Shown here one piece after another: positions 1-8,783 of a stretch of 64,000 bases of DNA. The number at the start of each line of letters is the position of its first letter. Position 1 is the stretch's first letter. The stretch spans positions 434,001 to 498,000 of the forward strand of contig NZ_JAFCJK010000006.1 of NCBI RefSeq assembly GCF_018131005.1, read 5' to 3'. Below the pieces are notes generated by a model, which worked only from the letters and a program-made list of their open reading frames with translations, was not told the DNA's origin and ran no database searches. The DNA is from Bradyrhizobium lablabi (GTDB lineage Bacteria > Pseudomonadota > Alphaproteobacteria > Rhizobiales > Xanthobacteraceae). Made by a program: the position numbers and the translations under genes.

Positions 1-306
1 CACAGCGGCGGGATCGATTTTCACCAGCAGCGCCCCGGAGAACGACACGCTCAGTGTCGTATCGTCAATGCCGGCGGTGACTGTGTTGAAGGCCGCGTTC
101 TCGACCGTGCCTAGCGGGAAGCTCACCAAAATCTGTCCCGCCGGCAGAGCGACGCTCAGGCTGATGCCCTTAAGCAACAGCTGATATTCCGGAACCGCGC
201 GCGGTACGAGCGTGCGCAGCGGAAACGGTGATGAAGGGTTGGCCGGCCGCGCACCGGTCACAGACCGAGCGACGGGTTGGGTTACCGCGTCCGGGCGTGA
301 ACTCAT
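1..306 (-). CDS. Hypothetical protein, partial (3' end beyond left edge)
   Basis: An open frame of 102 codons begins with ATG at 306 and runs off the left edge without a stop. The ATG overlaps the TGA of the upstream 782-aa gene (ATGA), so the two are translationally coupled and probably work together. The visible part has a Pro/Ser/Arg-rich N-terminus followed by alternating hydrophobic and polar residues that suggest beta strands (for example ISLSVALPAGQILVSF). I recognise no family. No signal peptide or membrane segment is visible in this part. Confidence 0.7.
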   Translation of the reverse strand, partial: MSSRPDAVTQPVARSVTGARPANPSSPFPLRTLVPRAVPEYQLLLKGISLSVALPAGQILVSFPLGTVENAAFNTVTAGIDDTTLSVSFSGALLVKIDPAAV

Positions 307-2651
307 GGCTGTGTCGCCGGTGGACCGGAATGCGTGGTCATATCAACGCCAATCTGGGGAAGGGCCAAGGGCGAAGGATCGGTGAGGTCGCCGGCGGCAA
401 GCATAGCCTTGCGGCGATCTGACTCGGTTTGCGCCTGCACGCCCTCGCTCTCGAGCTTGGTGACCTCTGCTGTGCGGGCACGCAAGTCGAGGTCGCGATG
501 AGCCATGACAAAGCCGTCGGCTCCCAAACAGCTCCCGAGCAGAGGCTCAACCACGAGGCCGGGCGTCGGCACGAGGATGGTTTTTATGAATTGGTCGTCC
601 TTCTTTGCGGCCGCCTCGGCGACCTTCTCGCGCAGCGCCGCGATATTGATTCCACCCTGCTTCAAGAGCTGAACATTGGTGACCCGACAAGCTCCGAAGT
701 GCCCGCGGAAACAGGCGAAATGCGGATCGACGAGCCCCTCCGGAATGCCGAACTTCTGAAGGAATTCCGAGACGATAACCTCCGGCCATGACGACCAGAT
801 CGCCTGATAGTAGAACAGGAGATGGTCGATGACGTGGCTCTTGAGCCTTTGCAGCTCGACCTGGGCCTCTGCGCGCTCCTGTAGCGCATTCTCGGAAAGA
901 AGAAGCTGCTGAAGAAGGTCCGCCGTCGTCGGGGCTGCGGCGGCGCCAGATTGTCCCGACGCAGGCGATGGCGGCGTGGCTGCCTCGGATGGCGCGATCA
1001 GCGCCTCGTATTTCTGATTGAGGGTGATGACCCTGGAACGAAGATTTTCGTCGTCCGGCAAGGCATCGATGCCCGCGAGTTCGAGAATTGCGAGTAATCC
1101 GATGACAATCGGCTCGACAACGACGCCGAACGGAACGGTCGCCGCAACTGTCCCGGCGGCAATCGCAATTGCGGCGTCAACCTTGAGGAATGCGCCATCG
1201 ATGTCGCCGATCTTCGTAAAGAATTGCGTGAGCACGTCACTGAGAAATGACAAGTCGCTCTTTTGCTGCGTCGATGCGGCTTTCATACGATCATGCAAGA
1301 TGCCGAGCGCATCGCGCAGTTCAGGCGCGAGCCGGTCGACGAGCTGCCAATAGAGCCAGCTTCCAGGTCCGCTATCCTGGTCGGATCCAGAGAGCAGCGA
1401 ATAGCTCTTCAAGACGTTCGCGATTGCGTCGGCGACCTCGGACGAACTTGCGGCGCTGTCGCCGCCTGCGCCCTGACGCTCGGACGCCTTTTCTCTCGCC
1501 TTGCGCAATACTGCCATCTTCTGCATGACTGCAACCTTCTTGGCAGCGTCAAAACCGGCCTGCAATTTTTCGCAAGCGATGAGAGGTCGCAATATGCATT
1601 CGTATTCGAGCAGCCAGGCGGTTGTCACATTCTTTTCGACCGGGAGGGGGATGAGCAAGTAAAGATCGACACGAGAGAGCCTGGTGAAAATCTCGAGTTC
1701 CTCGAGCACCTCGAAATAGAGGTAGTTGAGCGTGTTACAATGGTTTGGATTGGAGATTGTTTCCTTCGTGGTGGTTTCTGTTCCAGTCTCTATCGTCTCC
1801 TCCACCGTGCTATTTCGAGCAATCTTCAAGCTCTGCGTCGCCTTGATGGTCGCGTCGTGAACGAAGTCACGTCCGTTTTCCAGCGAACGCGTCACGTGAT
1901 TGTCGATCTGGCCGGCGATACCGAGCGCTCCGCTTGCGCCAACCGGTATCGGTCCTTTGACGGGTATCGATACCTGATTGATGGTCGCGCTTGGGTTGAA
2001 GGAGCTATTGTTCTGGTTCGTGAAGGCTTTTTTTGCGGATAGGGACCACTTCTCCTCATCCGTGAGCTCCGAGGTCATGAGGCTTTCGGATGATTCGGAG
2101 ACCGTCGATTTTATCGTTTTGCGTGCCCAGGAGCGCACTGAGATTTCCTTGGTGCCGGGATACAGCGTTAGCGGGACGCTACTCACCAGGCGACCGCGCT
2201 TGTAACCCCGCGAAGTCCACGTCTGGGCATACTCCAATCCCACAGCCCATTGGGCGTTCTCAACCGCCTTTCCAGTGAGATACCAGGCGCTGCCGAGCGC
2301 GCTCGCGCCTTCACGGATCAAGTCGTTGAATTGCTTTCGATTCCGGATCTCGCGGTGGCTCAGGGCCTGACGCACATCATCCAAGTGGCCGGCGATGCCA
2401 TCCTTCGAGATAATCTCGGCGCCTCGACCTTTGATCCTTGCAGGCAGAATGGCCGCGCGCCCCAGGTCGAACTCGTAGACCATGGGCGCAATCTGCACAA
2501 AATACGTGGTCTCGAAATCCTGGACCGGCTCAGGCGCGGCGCACCTGCCATCGGTCTCGTCGCCGGCATCTCCGTTCTCGCCGGCTATGGGCTCGCCGTC
2601 GATGGCGGGATCGTTGCTAATGGAATCAATGCTGGCCAAAGCACCCTCCAA
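303..2651 (-). CDS. Large hypothetical protein, 782 aa
   Basis: Function unknown. The N-terminal 60 residues are acidic and low-complexity. The region around residues 180-310 is rich in Ser, Thr, Glu and Asn and looks like an extended or coiled stalk. A motif NPNHCNTLNYLYFEVLEE follows near residue 310. A hydrophobic, glycine-containing stretch near residues 510-545 (AIAIAAGTVAATVPFGVVVE and following) could insert into a membrane, and the C-terminal third is predicted to be helical. There is no obvious signal peptide. The gene overlaps the next gene by ATGA and is preceded by about 680 bp without genes. The DNA looks less GC-rich than the rest of the window, which may mean acquisition by transfer. 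A surface, injection-system or toxin-related role is conceivable but unsupported. Confidence 0.75.
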   Translation of the reverse strand: MEGALASIDSISNDPAIDGEPIAGENGDAGDETDGRCAAPEPVQDFETTYFVQIAPMVYEFDLGRAAILPARIKGRGAEIISKDGIAGHLDDVRQALSHREIRNRKQFNDLIREGASALGSAWYLTGKAVENAQWAVGLEYAQTWTSRGYKRGRLVSSVPLTLYPGTKEISVRSWARKTIKSTVSESSESLMTSELTDEEKWSLSAKKAFTNQNNSSFNPSATINQVSIPVKGPIPVGASGALGIAGQIDNHVTRSLENGRDFVHDATIKATQSLKIARNSTVEETIETGTETTTKETISNPNHCNTLNYLYFEVLEELEIFTRLSRVDLYLLIPLPVEKNVTTAWLLEYECILRPLIACEKLQAGFDAAKKVAVMQKMAVLRKAREKASERQGAGGDSAASSSEVADAIANVLKSYSLLSGSDQDSGPGSWLYWQLVDRLAPELRDALGILHDRMKAASTQQKSDLSFLSDVLTQFFTKIGDIDGAFLKVDAAIAIAAGTVAATVPFGVVVEPIVIGLLAILELAGIDALPDDENLRSRVITLNQKYEALIAPSEAATPPSPASGQSGAAAAPTTADLLQQLLLSENALQERAEAQVELQRLKSHVIDHLLFYYQAIWSSWPEVIVSEFLQKFGIPEGLVDPHFACFRGHFGACRVTNVQLLKQGGINIAALREKVAEAAAKKDDQFIKTILVPTPGLVVEPLLGSCLGADGFVMAHRDLDLRARTAEVTKLESEGVQAQTESDRRKAMLAAGDLTDPSPLALPQIGVDMTTHSGPPATQP

Positions 2652-3332
2652 GTTTCAGATGAATGTCACAAGGAGTTCGCAGCAAAAAAGCAAAATGCGA
2701 GGCAGTCACAGACCTGCAGCTCGGAACGGCGTCGCCGCTGCAATAAAAATGTCTCTAGGAGCGAGCCTCGAGCAAATTGAATGGTGACACGGAACCCGGC
2801 AGCGATCAATGAAATAGTGGCGGCAAGTTCAGCGACAGAAGCGGATGTCTTTCCGCAAATCTGCTTTCAGCTTTTGATCAAGCGCTCGTTAGAGAACTGT
2901 CACGACAAGTCTGAGGGGCAGGTCGAGCAAGCAAAGAAAGTGACCCGCGAAGTCCGACTGAAACGCGCGCCATCTCATTCGAGCTCTCGTTGAGCCGTTC
3001 ATCTCACGGTGTCACAATCGCGAGAGGTGTTAGCCATTTCTCTCCGTGAGCAGTCCGAGTGCGGTGCTGAGCAAGTTTGCCAAACACACATCAATTGGGC
3101 GGCTTCAACGAGCCCGTCGATAACCGTTATATTACTTTATGGCAGCGCAGCACGCGGTTAGGAGATGTGTGCTGAACTGTCACCGACTGTCGCCGCCCAA
3201 GTGAGTTGCTATCGCAAAGCCGCGCCATCCGCGCGCGTACCGGCCTGCCGCATCGGATTGTCTCTCATGCAAATTGACGCGTGAGTCGAAGCAGCCGGTT
3301 CAACGCCAGGCCTACCATCCAAGGGAATCACC
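2652..3332. other. Intergenic region, no gene seen
   Basis: This 681-bp stretch separates the unknown minus-strand pair from the plus-strand oxidoreductase. All short frames here lack a ribosome-binding site and protein-like composition. It must hold the promoters of both divergent units, but I could not identify a convincing -35/-10 pair or operator. Confidence 0.5.
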
Positions 3333-4730
3333 ATGGCTCAATCTGAAACGTTCGACATCGTCATCCTTGGCAGCGGTCAGGGGGGAAAGAAGCTCGCTTG
3401 GCATCTGGGCCGATCGGGCAAGAAGGTTGCCGTCGTCGAACGGCAATGGGTTGGCGGTTCGTGTCCTGCTGTTGCATGCCTGCCCTCAAAGAATGAAATT
3501 TGGGGCGCCCGGGTGGCGCACCTTGTTCACAATTCGGCTCACTTCGGCATCGTCGCCGACCGCGCAAGAACGGACATGGCCGCGGTGCGACTTCGCAAAC
3601 AGAGGATGGTCGAGTTCGAGATCGATGCGCACCTGAACCTCTACAAGCAGACCGGCGCAGAACTCATCATGGGAACTGGCCGCTTCATTGGCGCGAAGAC
3701 GATCGATGTCCGGTTGAACAAGGGCGGCACGCGCGTACTCGCGGGCAACGAGGTCGTAATCAATGTCGGCACGCATGCAGCGATGCCTGACATTCCCGGC
3801 CTGCGCGAGGCGCAACCGCTCACCCATATCGAAGCGCTCGAACTCGATATCGCGCCGGAGCATCTGATCATTCTCGGCGGTGGCTATATCGGGGTCGAGA
3901 TGGCGCAAGCCTACCGCCGCTTCGGCAGCCGCGTCACGATCATTGAGCCTGCGTCGAGGATCATGGGACGCGAGGACAGCGAAGTGGCTACCGAGATCAG
4001 CAAAGTCCTGACCGGCGAAGGCATCGATATTATCCTGGGCGGCAAGCCTCTCCGTGTCGACGGGCGCAGCGGCCAATCTGTTTCAGTCACCATTGCGACC
4101 GAGCCGGAGCAGCGGACTGTCGAGGGCAGCCATTTGCTCGTGGCGGTCGGGCGGATCGCGAATACGGCTGATATCGGCCTCGACAAGGCCGGCGTTGCAT
4201 TGACGCCACGCGGATTTATCCAGGTCGACGAACGGCTCCGGACGACCGCTCCGGGCGTCTGGGCGATCGGAGAATGCGCCGGCAGCCCGCACTTCACCCA
4301 TGTATCGGTCGACGACTTCAGGATCGTCCGGGACAACATGGCCGGCGGCAATCGCAGCACGGATGACAGGCTCATTCCGCACGTGATGTTCACCGACCCG
4401 CCTCTCGCTCGCGTCGGCCTGTCCGAGGGCGAAGCGCAACGCCAGGGCATGCCCTTCCGCGCGGCAACGCTGCCGATGCGCAACGTGCTGCGGACATTAG
4501 CGACCGACGAGCCCGAGGGATTCATGAAAGTGCTGGTCGGCGCCAAGGATGATCGAATCCTCGGATTCACGATGATCGGCTCCGAGGCCGGCGAAGTCAT
4601 GACCACGGTGCAGGCGGCGATGCTCGCCGAAATGCCCTACACGAAGCTGCGCGATGCCGTGATCGCGCATCTCACCATTGCCGAGGGCTTGGGCTCTCTG
4701 TTTGAGGGCATTCCCGTGAAGTCGGCCTGA
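3333..4730 (+). CDS. FAD-dependent pyridine nucleotide-disulfide oxidoreductase (mercuric reductase/lipoamide dehydrogenase-like)
   Basis: This 465-aa protein is a class I flavoprotein disulfide reductase. The FAD-binding GSGQGG lies at residues 13-18 and the redox-active pair C44/C49 sits in GGSCPAVACLPSK. A second Rossmann motif (GGGYIG, near residue 178) binds NAD(P)H, and the second FAD motif (VWAIGECAG) follows. The C-terminal dimerisation domain has HLTIAE where lipoamide dehydrogenases have HPTxxE, so the His and Glu of the catalytic dyad are kept but the proline is not. The N-terminus lacks a heavy-metal domain. Start: AAGGGA lies 6 nt before the ATG. The disulfide substrate is unknown; the CPAVAC variant points to the orphan mercuric-reductase-like branch rather than to a 2-oxoacid dehydrogenase E3. 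Confidence 0.9.
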   Translation: MAQSETFDIVILGSGQGGKKLAWHLGRSGKKVAVVERQWVGGSCPAVACLPSKNEIWGARVAHLVHNSAHFGIVADRARTDMAAVRLRKQRMVEFEIDAHLNLYKQTGAELIMGTGRFIGAKTIDVRLNKGGTRVLAGNEVVINVGTHAAMPDIPGLREAQPLTHIEALELDIAPEHLIILGGGYIGVEMAQAYRRFGSRVTIIEPASRIMGREDSEVATEISKVLTGEGIDIILGGKPLRVDGRSGQSVSVTIATEPEQRTVEGSHLLVAVGRIANTADIGLDKAGVALTPRGFIQVDERLRTTAPGVWAIGECAGSPHFTHVSVDDFRIVRDNMAGGNRSTDDRLIPHVMFTDPPLARVGLSEGEAQRQGMPFRAATLPMRNVLRTLATDEPEGFMKVLVGAKDDRILGFTMIGSEAGEVMTTVQAAMLAEMPYTKLRDAVIAHLTIAEGLGSLFEGIPVKSA

Positions 4731-5039
4731 CCGCGGCCAGAGATGCTTCATGGGGCGCGAGCCCTATGCAGCATCTGTATTCCGGCTACGGCGAAGACCA
4801 AGCTCGCAAGAGTGGCTGCAATGCCGGAGACGCTCTGGACAAGTCCACGGGCTGTTGGAGGATGAGTCTCGCAACCGCGCCGGTCGTTGCGTTGGGTATG
4901 GTCATGCTGCTGGCCTAATGCTCACCGATGACATCGCGGTTAATCTTCCCGGTCACCTCGAGATTGACTAGATATTCGTCCATGTCGACCACATGAAGCC
5001 ATGGTCGCCTTGTAATGCCTGATGCCTTGAGTATGCGCC
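4731..5039. other. Intergenic region upstream of the LysR gene
   Basis: About 310 bp between the oxidoreductase stop and the GTG start of the LysR gene. No credible small gene is visible. It presumably carries the lysR promoter; no clear T-N11-A operator could be singled out. Confidence 0.4.
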
Positions 5040-5975
5040 GTGGATCTCATTGCTGCACTTCGGACTTTCCTTCGTGTCGCCGAAGTCGGCTCGTTTTCGG
5101 CTGTGGCGGAGGAGCGCGGCGTTACGCAGCCGGCAGTGTCGAGACAAGTGAGCGCGCTTGAAGAGCATTTTGGAACCCGCCTGGTTCAGCGCAGCACACA
5201 TGCCGTCACCCTCACGGACGAAGGACGCGAGTTTGTCCCAGCGGCTCAGCAGCTGGTCGATTCGGCGGACGCGCTGGAGGAACGAACGGGGCGTCGCCGC
5301 ACTAAGCCGGTCGGCCGTGTCCGCCTGAGCGTTCCGGTCTCGCTGGGGCTCTATTTCAGCAGCAAGCTCGGTTCGCTGATCAAGAAGTACGACGAATTGT
5401 CGATCGAACTCCTCCTGCACGACAGTTTGCGCGATCTCATCGAAGAGGGCATCGATCTCCAGGTGTGTGTCGGCGAGGTCAGCGATTCCGCGCTGATCTC
5501 CCGTCGGATCGGTGCGGGCACCTTATTCCTTGTCGCGGCGCCGGCTTATCTGAAGGGCCGCGCGGCGCCGAAAGAGCCTGCCGATCTGCGACAGCACGAC
5601 TGCATCGTCTATCGAGGCGATGAGTGGTGGTTCGCCGGTCCCCAAGGCGCCGTGTCGGTGTCCGTGCACGGCCGATTTCGCGCCAACAATTCCGAGGCCG
5701 TGCGCCTCGCGGCGCTGAATGGCCATGGGGTTGCGCTCCTATCACATCTGTTGGTCGCTGATGATATCGCCACAGGCCGGTTGCGCGCCCTGATGCCGGA
5801 GTTTCCGCCCGCGCGCGTGCCTTTGACACTGGTCTATCCTTCACGCCGCAACCTGCCGCCGCGCATCCGTGCCGTGATCGAATTCTTAAGCGAAACAGTT
5901 CAAGCGGACCCCGCATTGAGGGATGACGGCAGCGTGGTGACCTTATCCCAAAGTGACGTGTCCGGCCCGCATTGA
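5040..5975 (+). CDS. LysR-family transcriptional regulator
   Basis: This 311-aa protein has an N-terminal winged helix-turn-helix (residues 2-60, core ERGVTQPAVSRQVSALEEHF) and a C-terminal effector-binding domain of two alpha/beta lobes. It resembles the LysR branch that opens with MDLxxALRTFxRVAExGSF. Translation most likely begins at the GTG at 5040. It follows the disulfide oxidoreductase on the same strand after 309 bp and could regulate it, although LysR proteins more often control a divergent neighbour. The effector is unknown. Confidence 0.92.
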   Translation: MDLIAALRTFLRVAEVGSFSAVAEERGVTQPAVSRQVSALEEHFGTRLVQRSTHAVTLTDEGREFVPAAQQLVDSADALEERTGRRRTKPVGRVRLSVPVSLGLYFSSKLGSLIKKYDELSIELLLHDSLRDLIEEGIDLQVCVGEVSDSALISRRIGAGTLFLVAAPAYLKGRAAPKEPADLRQHDCIVYRGDEWWFAGPQGAVSVSVHGRFRANNSEAVRLAALNGHGVALLSHLLVADDIATGRLRALMPEFPPARVPLTLVYPSRRNLPPRIRAVIEFLSETVQADPALRDDGSVVTLSQSDVSGPH

Positions 5976-6125
5976 TCTTGCACACGCCGTGCGCGGCGCC
6001 GCTTTTTCGCTGCTCATACCAATCGTAACAAGCGATATGAGCACGACCTAAATTCCGGCATCCTGAAGCTCTTGCTATGTCTTGTTGCAACAGGCTGGTC
6101 ACGGCCTGTGGCCAGGAGAACAGCA

Positions 6126-6359
6126 ATGACCAAGAACCTTGTAGGGCTGCTCGCGGTAGCCGTAATCCTTTCGATGGGCGCTCCGGCGCAGGCAAAAGAA
6201 ACCAGCGTCAAGCGCATACCGTACGTGACGCCCGCCTGGGGTGCCGACCGCATGACAGTGCGTCGGCCTGGCAACTTCGAGGACACCACCCCGATGCCCT
6301 TCGTCGACGAAGCTGCACGCAACCATTCGTCGATCTTTGGGCCGATCAGATGGCATTGA
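6126..6359 (+). CDS. Small exported protein, 77 aa
   Basis: The ATG at 6126 is preceded by AGGAG (6113-6117) and gives a typical Sec signal peptide (MTKNLVGLLAVAVILSMG, cleavage expected after APAQA). The mature part of roughly 54 residues is basic then acidic (SVKRIPYVTPAWGADRM) and has no cysteine. The open frame extends 18 codons upstream, but that extension lacks a ribosome-binding site and would bury the signal peptide. Function unknown; the product is probably periplasmic. No partner gene is adjacent. Confidence 0.7.
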   Translation: MTKNLVGLLAVAVILSMGAPAQAKETSVKRIPYVTPAWGADRMTVRRPGNFEDTTPMPFVDEAARNHSSIFGPIRWH

Positions 6360-6747
6360 TCAGACCTCGATCTGTGTCGCGAACATTCAACGGAGAGCCC
6401 TTCATCGTTCGAACGCATTGTGAAACCTTCGACAGTACGACAAAGCTCTTGGTGAAGCTCGGATGCCTCGCAGATAGTCTACAGGACGGATCAGGACGAT
6501 CGTGCTCCTGGATTGGCGGGAGCTGGCATGGGCGTCGCGCTCATGCTGGCGATGTTCGATGCGCCCAACGTGAAGCGAGTCCCGGTTCGCGATCTCGACA
6601 TATCGTCCCAAGCCGAAGACTTCGAGACTCCCCACCGGTTAGCCCGCCGCGTCGCCGCCGCAAAATTTGAAGATCAACAAGGCGGGCGCCCTCGGGTGGC
6701 CGCTAACATCCGTCCTGCCTTGGCCAGTCGCTGCGGAAATGCCGGCG
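6360..6747. other. Intergenic region with a possible gene relic
   Basis: A plus-strand frame around 6452-6773 encodes a hydrophobic stretch followed by FDAPNVKRVPVRDLDI, which reads like a small membrane protein. It has no ATG before 6528 and no ribosome-binding site, and its downstream half is low-complexity. It may be a decayed gene. Nothing else is visible. Confidence 0.3.
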
Positions 6748-6918
6748 TCAGGCGCCGTCGCGCTCCGACCTGACCGTATTGCAGCGGTAGCAACGAAAGA
6801 TGCGAACCGCATGGTGCTTCGGCGTGGACGGCAAGGCGGCCAGCAGCGTCATGTGATTTCCGCAGACATCACACGCACAGGTTGTCTCTTCGGGTGACGA
6901 CTTGGCGCCCGCTTGCAT
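6748..6918 (-). CDS. Small zinc-ribbon-like protein, 56 aa
   Basis: The frame runs from ATG at 6918 (an in-frame GTG lies immediately upstream) to TGA at 6748-6750. It contains two cysteine pairs: CACDVC with GNHM directly after it, and FRCYRCNTV about 25 residues later. This is the usual spacing of a treble-clef or zinc-ribbon metal site (C-x2-C ... C-x2-C). The composition is ordinary and there is no membrane segment. A GGGGA stretch precedes the start. The protein is too short for many gene finders. A role in nucleic-acid or protein binding is plausible but unproven. It is divergent from the min operon. Confidence 0.68.
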   Translation of the reverse strand: MQAGAKSSPEETTCACDVCGNHMTLLAALPSTPKHHAVRIFRCYRCNTVRSERDGA

Positions 6919-7073
6919 CACGAAATCCCCACGCTTGTCCCGGGGCAGAGAAGAAGCCGCTCAATGCGGCGCAAGCATGATGCGGGGCTACCGTAGGACT
7001 ACGGACCGGGAAGGGCACGATGTCGAGCGGGCCATCAGCCGACACGAACTCGCCATGATGGGCAGGCGTGGCG

Positions 7074-7107
7074 AGCCGGGAACAAGCCCGGCCATGACGA
7101 GGTGGAG
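7074..7107. repeat. Degenerate dispersed intergenic repeat
   Basis: A short inverted repeat (GCCGGG...CCCGGC) followed by CATGACGAGG. It reads like the remnant of the widespread cccgggcttgtcccggg-type intergenic repeat; a related fragment (CTTGTCCCGGGG) lies at 6934-6945. Confidence 0.4.
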
Positions 7108-7168
7108 ACGTCGGCGCCGAAGCCCTATTGCCGCTTCCTCGTGCAAATCCGCGAAAACCCCGGCGGCG

Positions 7169-7183
7169 TTAACCCTCGGTTAA
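7169..7183 (+). promoter_or_regulatory. CtrA-type box (TTAA-N7-TTAA) upstream of minC
   Basis: TTAA at 7169-7172 and TTAA at 7180-7183 are separated by exactly 7 bases. The second half is followed by CCAT, as in full CtrA sites. A further TTAA lies at 7200-7203. The box sits about 30 bp before the minC ATG, where a bound regulator would block transcription. CtrA control of minCDE is known in Sinorhizobium meliloti. Confidence 0.65.
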
Positions 7184-7212
7184 CCATGCGTGACGATTGT
7201 TAACTATTCAAC

Positions 7213-7947
7213 ATGCAAGCCGAGTCAGTGTCGATGGACGCCAGTACGCAAACAGCACGTCAACCGGTCCGCATGCGCGGCCGCTCCTATGTTGCGTTCG
7301 TCTTCACCCCTGTCGTGCCGATCGTGACCTGGCTTGCGGATATCGATGCGACGCTGGCCCGTTCCCCCGGCTTCTTTACCGGCAAGCCTGTGGTGCTCGA
7401 CCTGTCCTCGGTGGACCTCAGCCCGACTGCCATTGCCCATCTGCTCGCAAGCCTCGATCAGCGCAACATCCGCGTCCTCGGCGTCGAAGGCGTGAACGGC
7501 GACAAGCTCACCCCCAACATGCCGCCGCTGCTGACCGGAGGACGGCCCTCCGGTTTGACCGCGGCCGAGGCGGAGAACTACCCGCAGACGAAAACGAAGA
7601 CGAGGACCAGGACCAAGTCGGCGTCCCTGTTGCTCGACAGCCCGGTCCGCTCCGGCCAATCGATCGTGTTTCCCGATGGCGACGTCACCGTGCTCGGCTC
7701 GGTCGGTTCCGGCGCCGAGATCGTGGCCGGCGGCTCGATCCATGTCTACGGAACGCTGCGGGGCCGCGCGATGGCCGGAATCAATGGCAATTCGTCGGCG
7801 CGAATCTTCTGCCAAAGGATCGAGGCCGAGCTGTTGGCCATCGATGGATACTATCAGACCGCCGAGCAAATCGGCGAAGCCCTGCGCAATCAGCCCGCCC
7901 AGGCGTGGCTCGAAGGCGAAGAACTGCGAATCACACCGTTGAACTGA
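7213..7947 (+). CDS. minC: Septum site-determining protein MinC
   Basis: MinC inhibits FtsZ polymerisation and is carried to the membrane by MinD, keeping division away from the poles. The 244-aa product has the N-terminal FtsZ-inhibiting domain (about residues 22-110), a very basic linker (KTKTRTRTK near 127-136) and the C-terminal beta-helix that binds MinD (about 140-235) with the signature LRGRAMAG at 182-189. It is the first gene of the min operon, 20 nt before minD. A CtrA-type box lies just upstream of the start. Confidence 0.95.
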   Translation: MQAESVSMDASTQTARQPVRMRGRSYVAFVFTPVVPIVTWLADIDATLARSPGFFTGKPVVLDLSSVDLSPTAIAHLLASLDQRNIRVLGVEGVNGDKLTPNMPPLLTGGRPSGLTAAEAENYPQTKTKTRTRTKSASLLLDSPVRSGQSIVFPDGDVTVLGSVGSGAEIVAGGSIHVYGTLRGRAMAGINGNSSARIFCQRIEAELLAIDGYYQTAEQIGEALRNQPAQAWLEGEELRITPLN

Positions 7948-7967
7948 TCGACCGCGAGGAGATGAGA

Positions 7968-8783
7968 ATGGCGAAAGTATTGGTCGTGACGTCTGGGAAG
8001 GGCGGGGTTGGCAAGACGACGTCGACCGCCGCATTGGGCGCGGCACTCGCGCAAATAGGACAAACCGTTGTCGTCATTGACTTCGATGTCGGCCTGCGCA
8101 ACCTCGACCTTGTCATGGGCGCGGAGCGGCGGGTCGTATTCGACCTGATCAACGTCACGCAGGGGGTTGCAAAGCTCCAGCAGGCGCTGATTCGCGACAA
8201 GCGGCTGGAGAATCTCTGGCTGCTGCCGGCATCGCAGACCCGCGACAAGGATGCGCTGACGGACGACGGAGTCAAGCGGGTGATCGCCGAACTCAAGACC
8301 AAGTTCGACTGGATCCTGTGCGACAGCCCGGCCGGCATCGAACGTGGCGCGACGCTCGCGATGCGCTATGCCGACGAGGCCATCATCGTCACCAATCCCG
8401 AGGTCTCCTCGGTCCGCGACTCCGACCGCATTATCGGCATGCTGGATTCGAAGACGGTGCGCGCCGAACGCGGGGAGCGGGTCGAGAAGCATCTCCTTAT
8501 CACCCGATACGACAGCGCTCGCGCCGCGCGCGGCGAGATGTTGTCGATCGACGACGTGCTCGAAATCCTCGCGACGCCGCTGCTTGGCATCGTGCCGGAA
8601 AGCCAGGATGTGCTGAAGGCCTCGAACGTAGGAAGTCCGGTGACGCTGAACAATGCGGCAAGCGCGCCGGCCCGGGCCTATATCGACGCCGTGCGCCGCC
8701 TGATGGGCGAGACGGTGCCGATGACGGTGCCGGTCGCGCGCAAGAGCCTGATGAACCGACTGCTGCGACGGAGGGCGGCATGA
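7968..8783 (+). CDS. minD: Septum site-determining ATPase MinD
   Basis: MinD is a deviant Walker-A ATPase that dimerises on the membrane with ATP and recruits MinC and MinE. The motif SGKGGVGKTT (about residues 9-18) and the Walker-B-like region (WILCDSPAG) are present. The C-terminus ends in a basic amphipathic helix (SLMNRLLRRRAA), the membrane-targeting sequence. Length is 271 aa against 270 in E. coli. GAGGAG at 7956-7961 fits the ATG at 7968 better than the ATG two codons earlier. The stop overlaps the minE start. Confidence 0.96.
   Translation: MAKVLVVTSGKGGVGKTTSTAALGAALAQIGQTVVVIDFDVGLRNLDLVMGAERRVVFDLINVTQGVAKLQQALIRDKRLENLWLLPASQTRDKDALTDDGVKRVIAELKTKFDWILCDSPAGIERGATLAMRYADEAIIVTNPEVSSVRDSDRIIGMLDSKTVRAERGERVEKHLLITRYDSARAARGEMLSIDDVLEILATPLLGIVPESQDVLKASNVGSPVTLNNAASAPARAYIDAVRRLMGETVPMTVPVARKSLMNRLLRRRAA

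Noticed and set aside
3333..4730. Mercuric reductase assignment
   Set aside because: No heavy-metal-associated domain, no C-terminal vicinal cysteine pair and no mer genes adjacent.
6513..6773. Possible small membrane protein (MLAMFDAPNVKRVPVRDL)
   Set aside because: No ATG at the right place, no ribosome-binding site, and the second half is low-complexity; at most a decayed gene.
7197..8783. A 528-codon frame that would fuse a long N-terminal extension to MinD
   Set aside because: The extension overlaps minC in another frame and reads like a high-GC shadow; MinD has its own ribosome-binding site and normal length from 7968.
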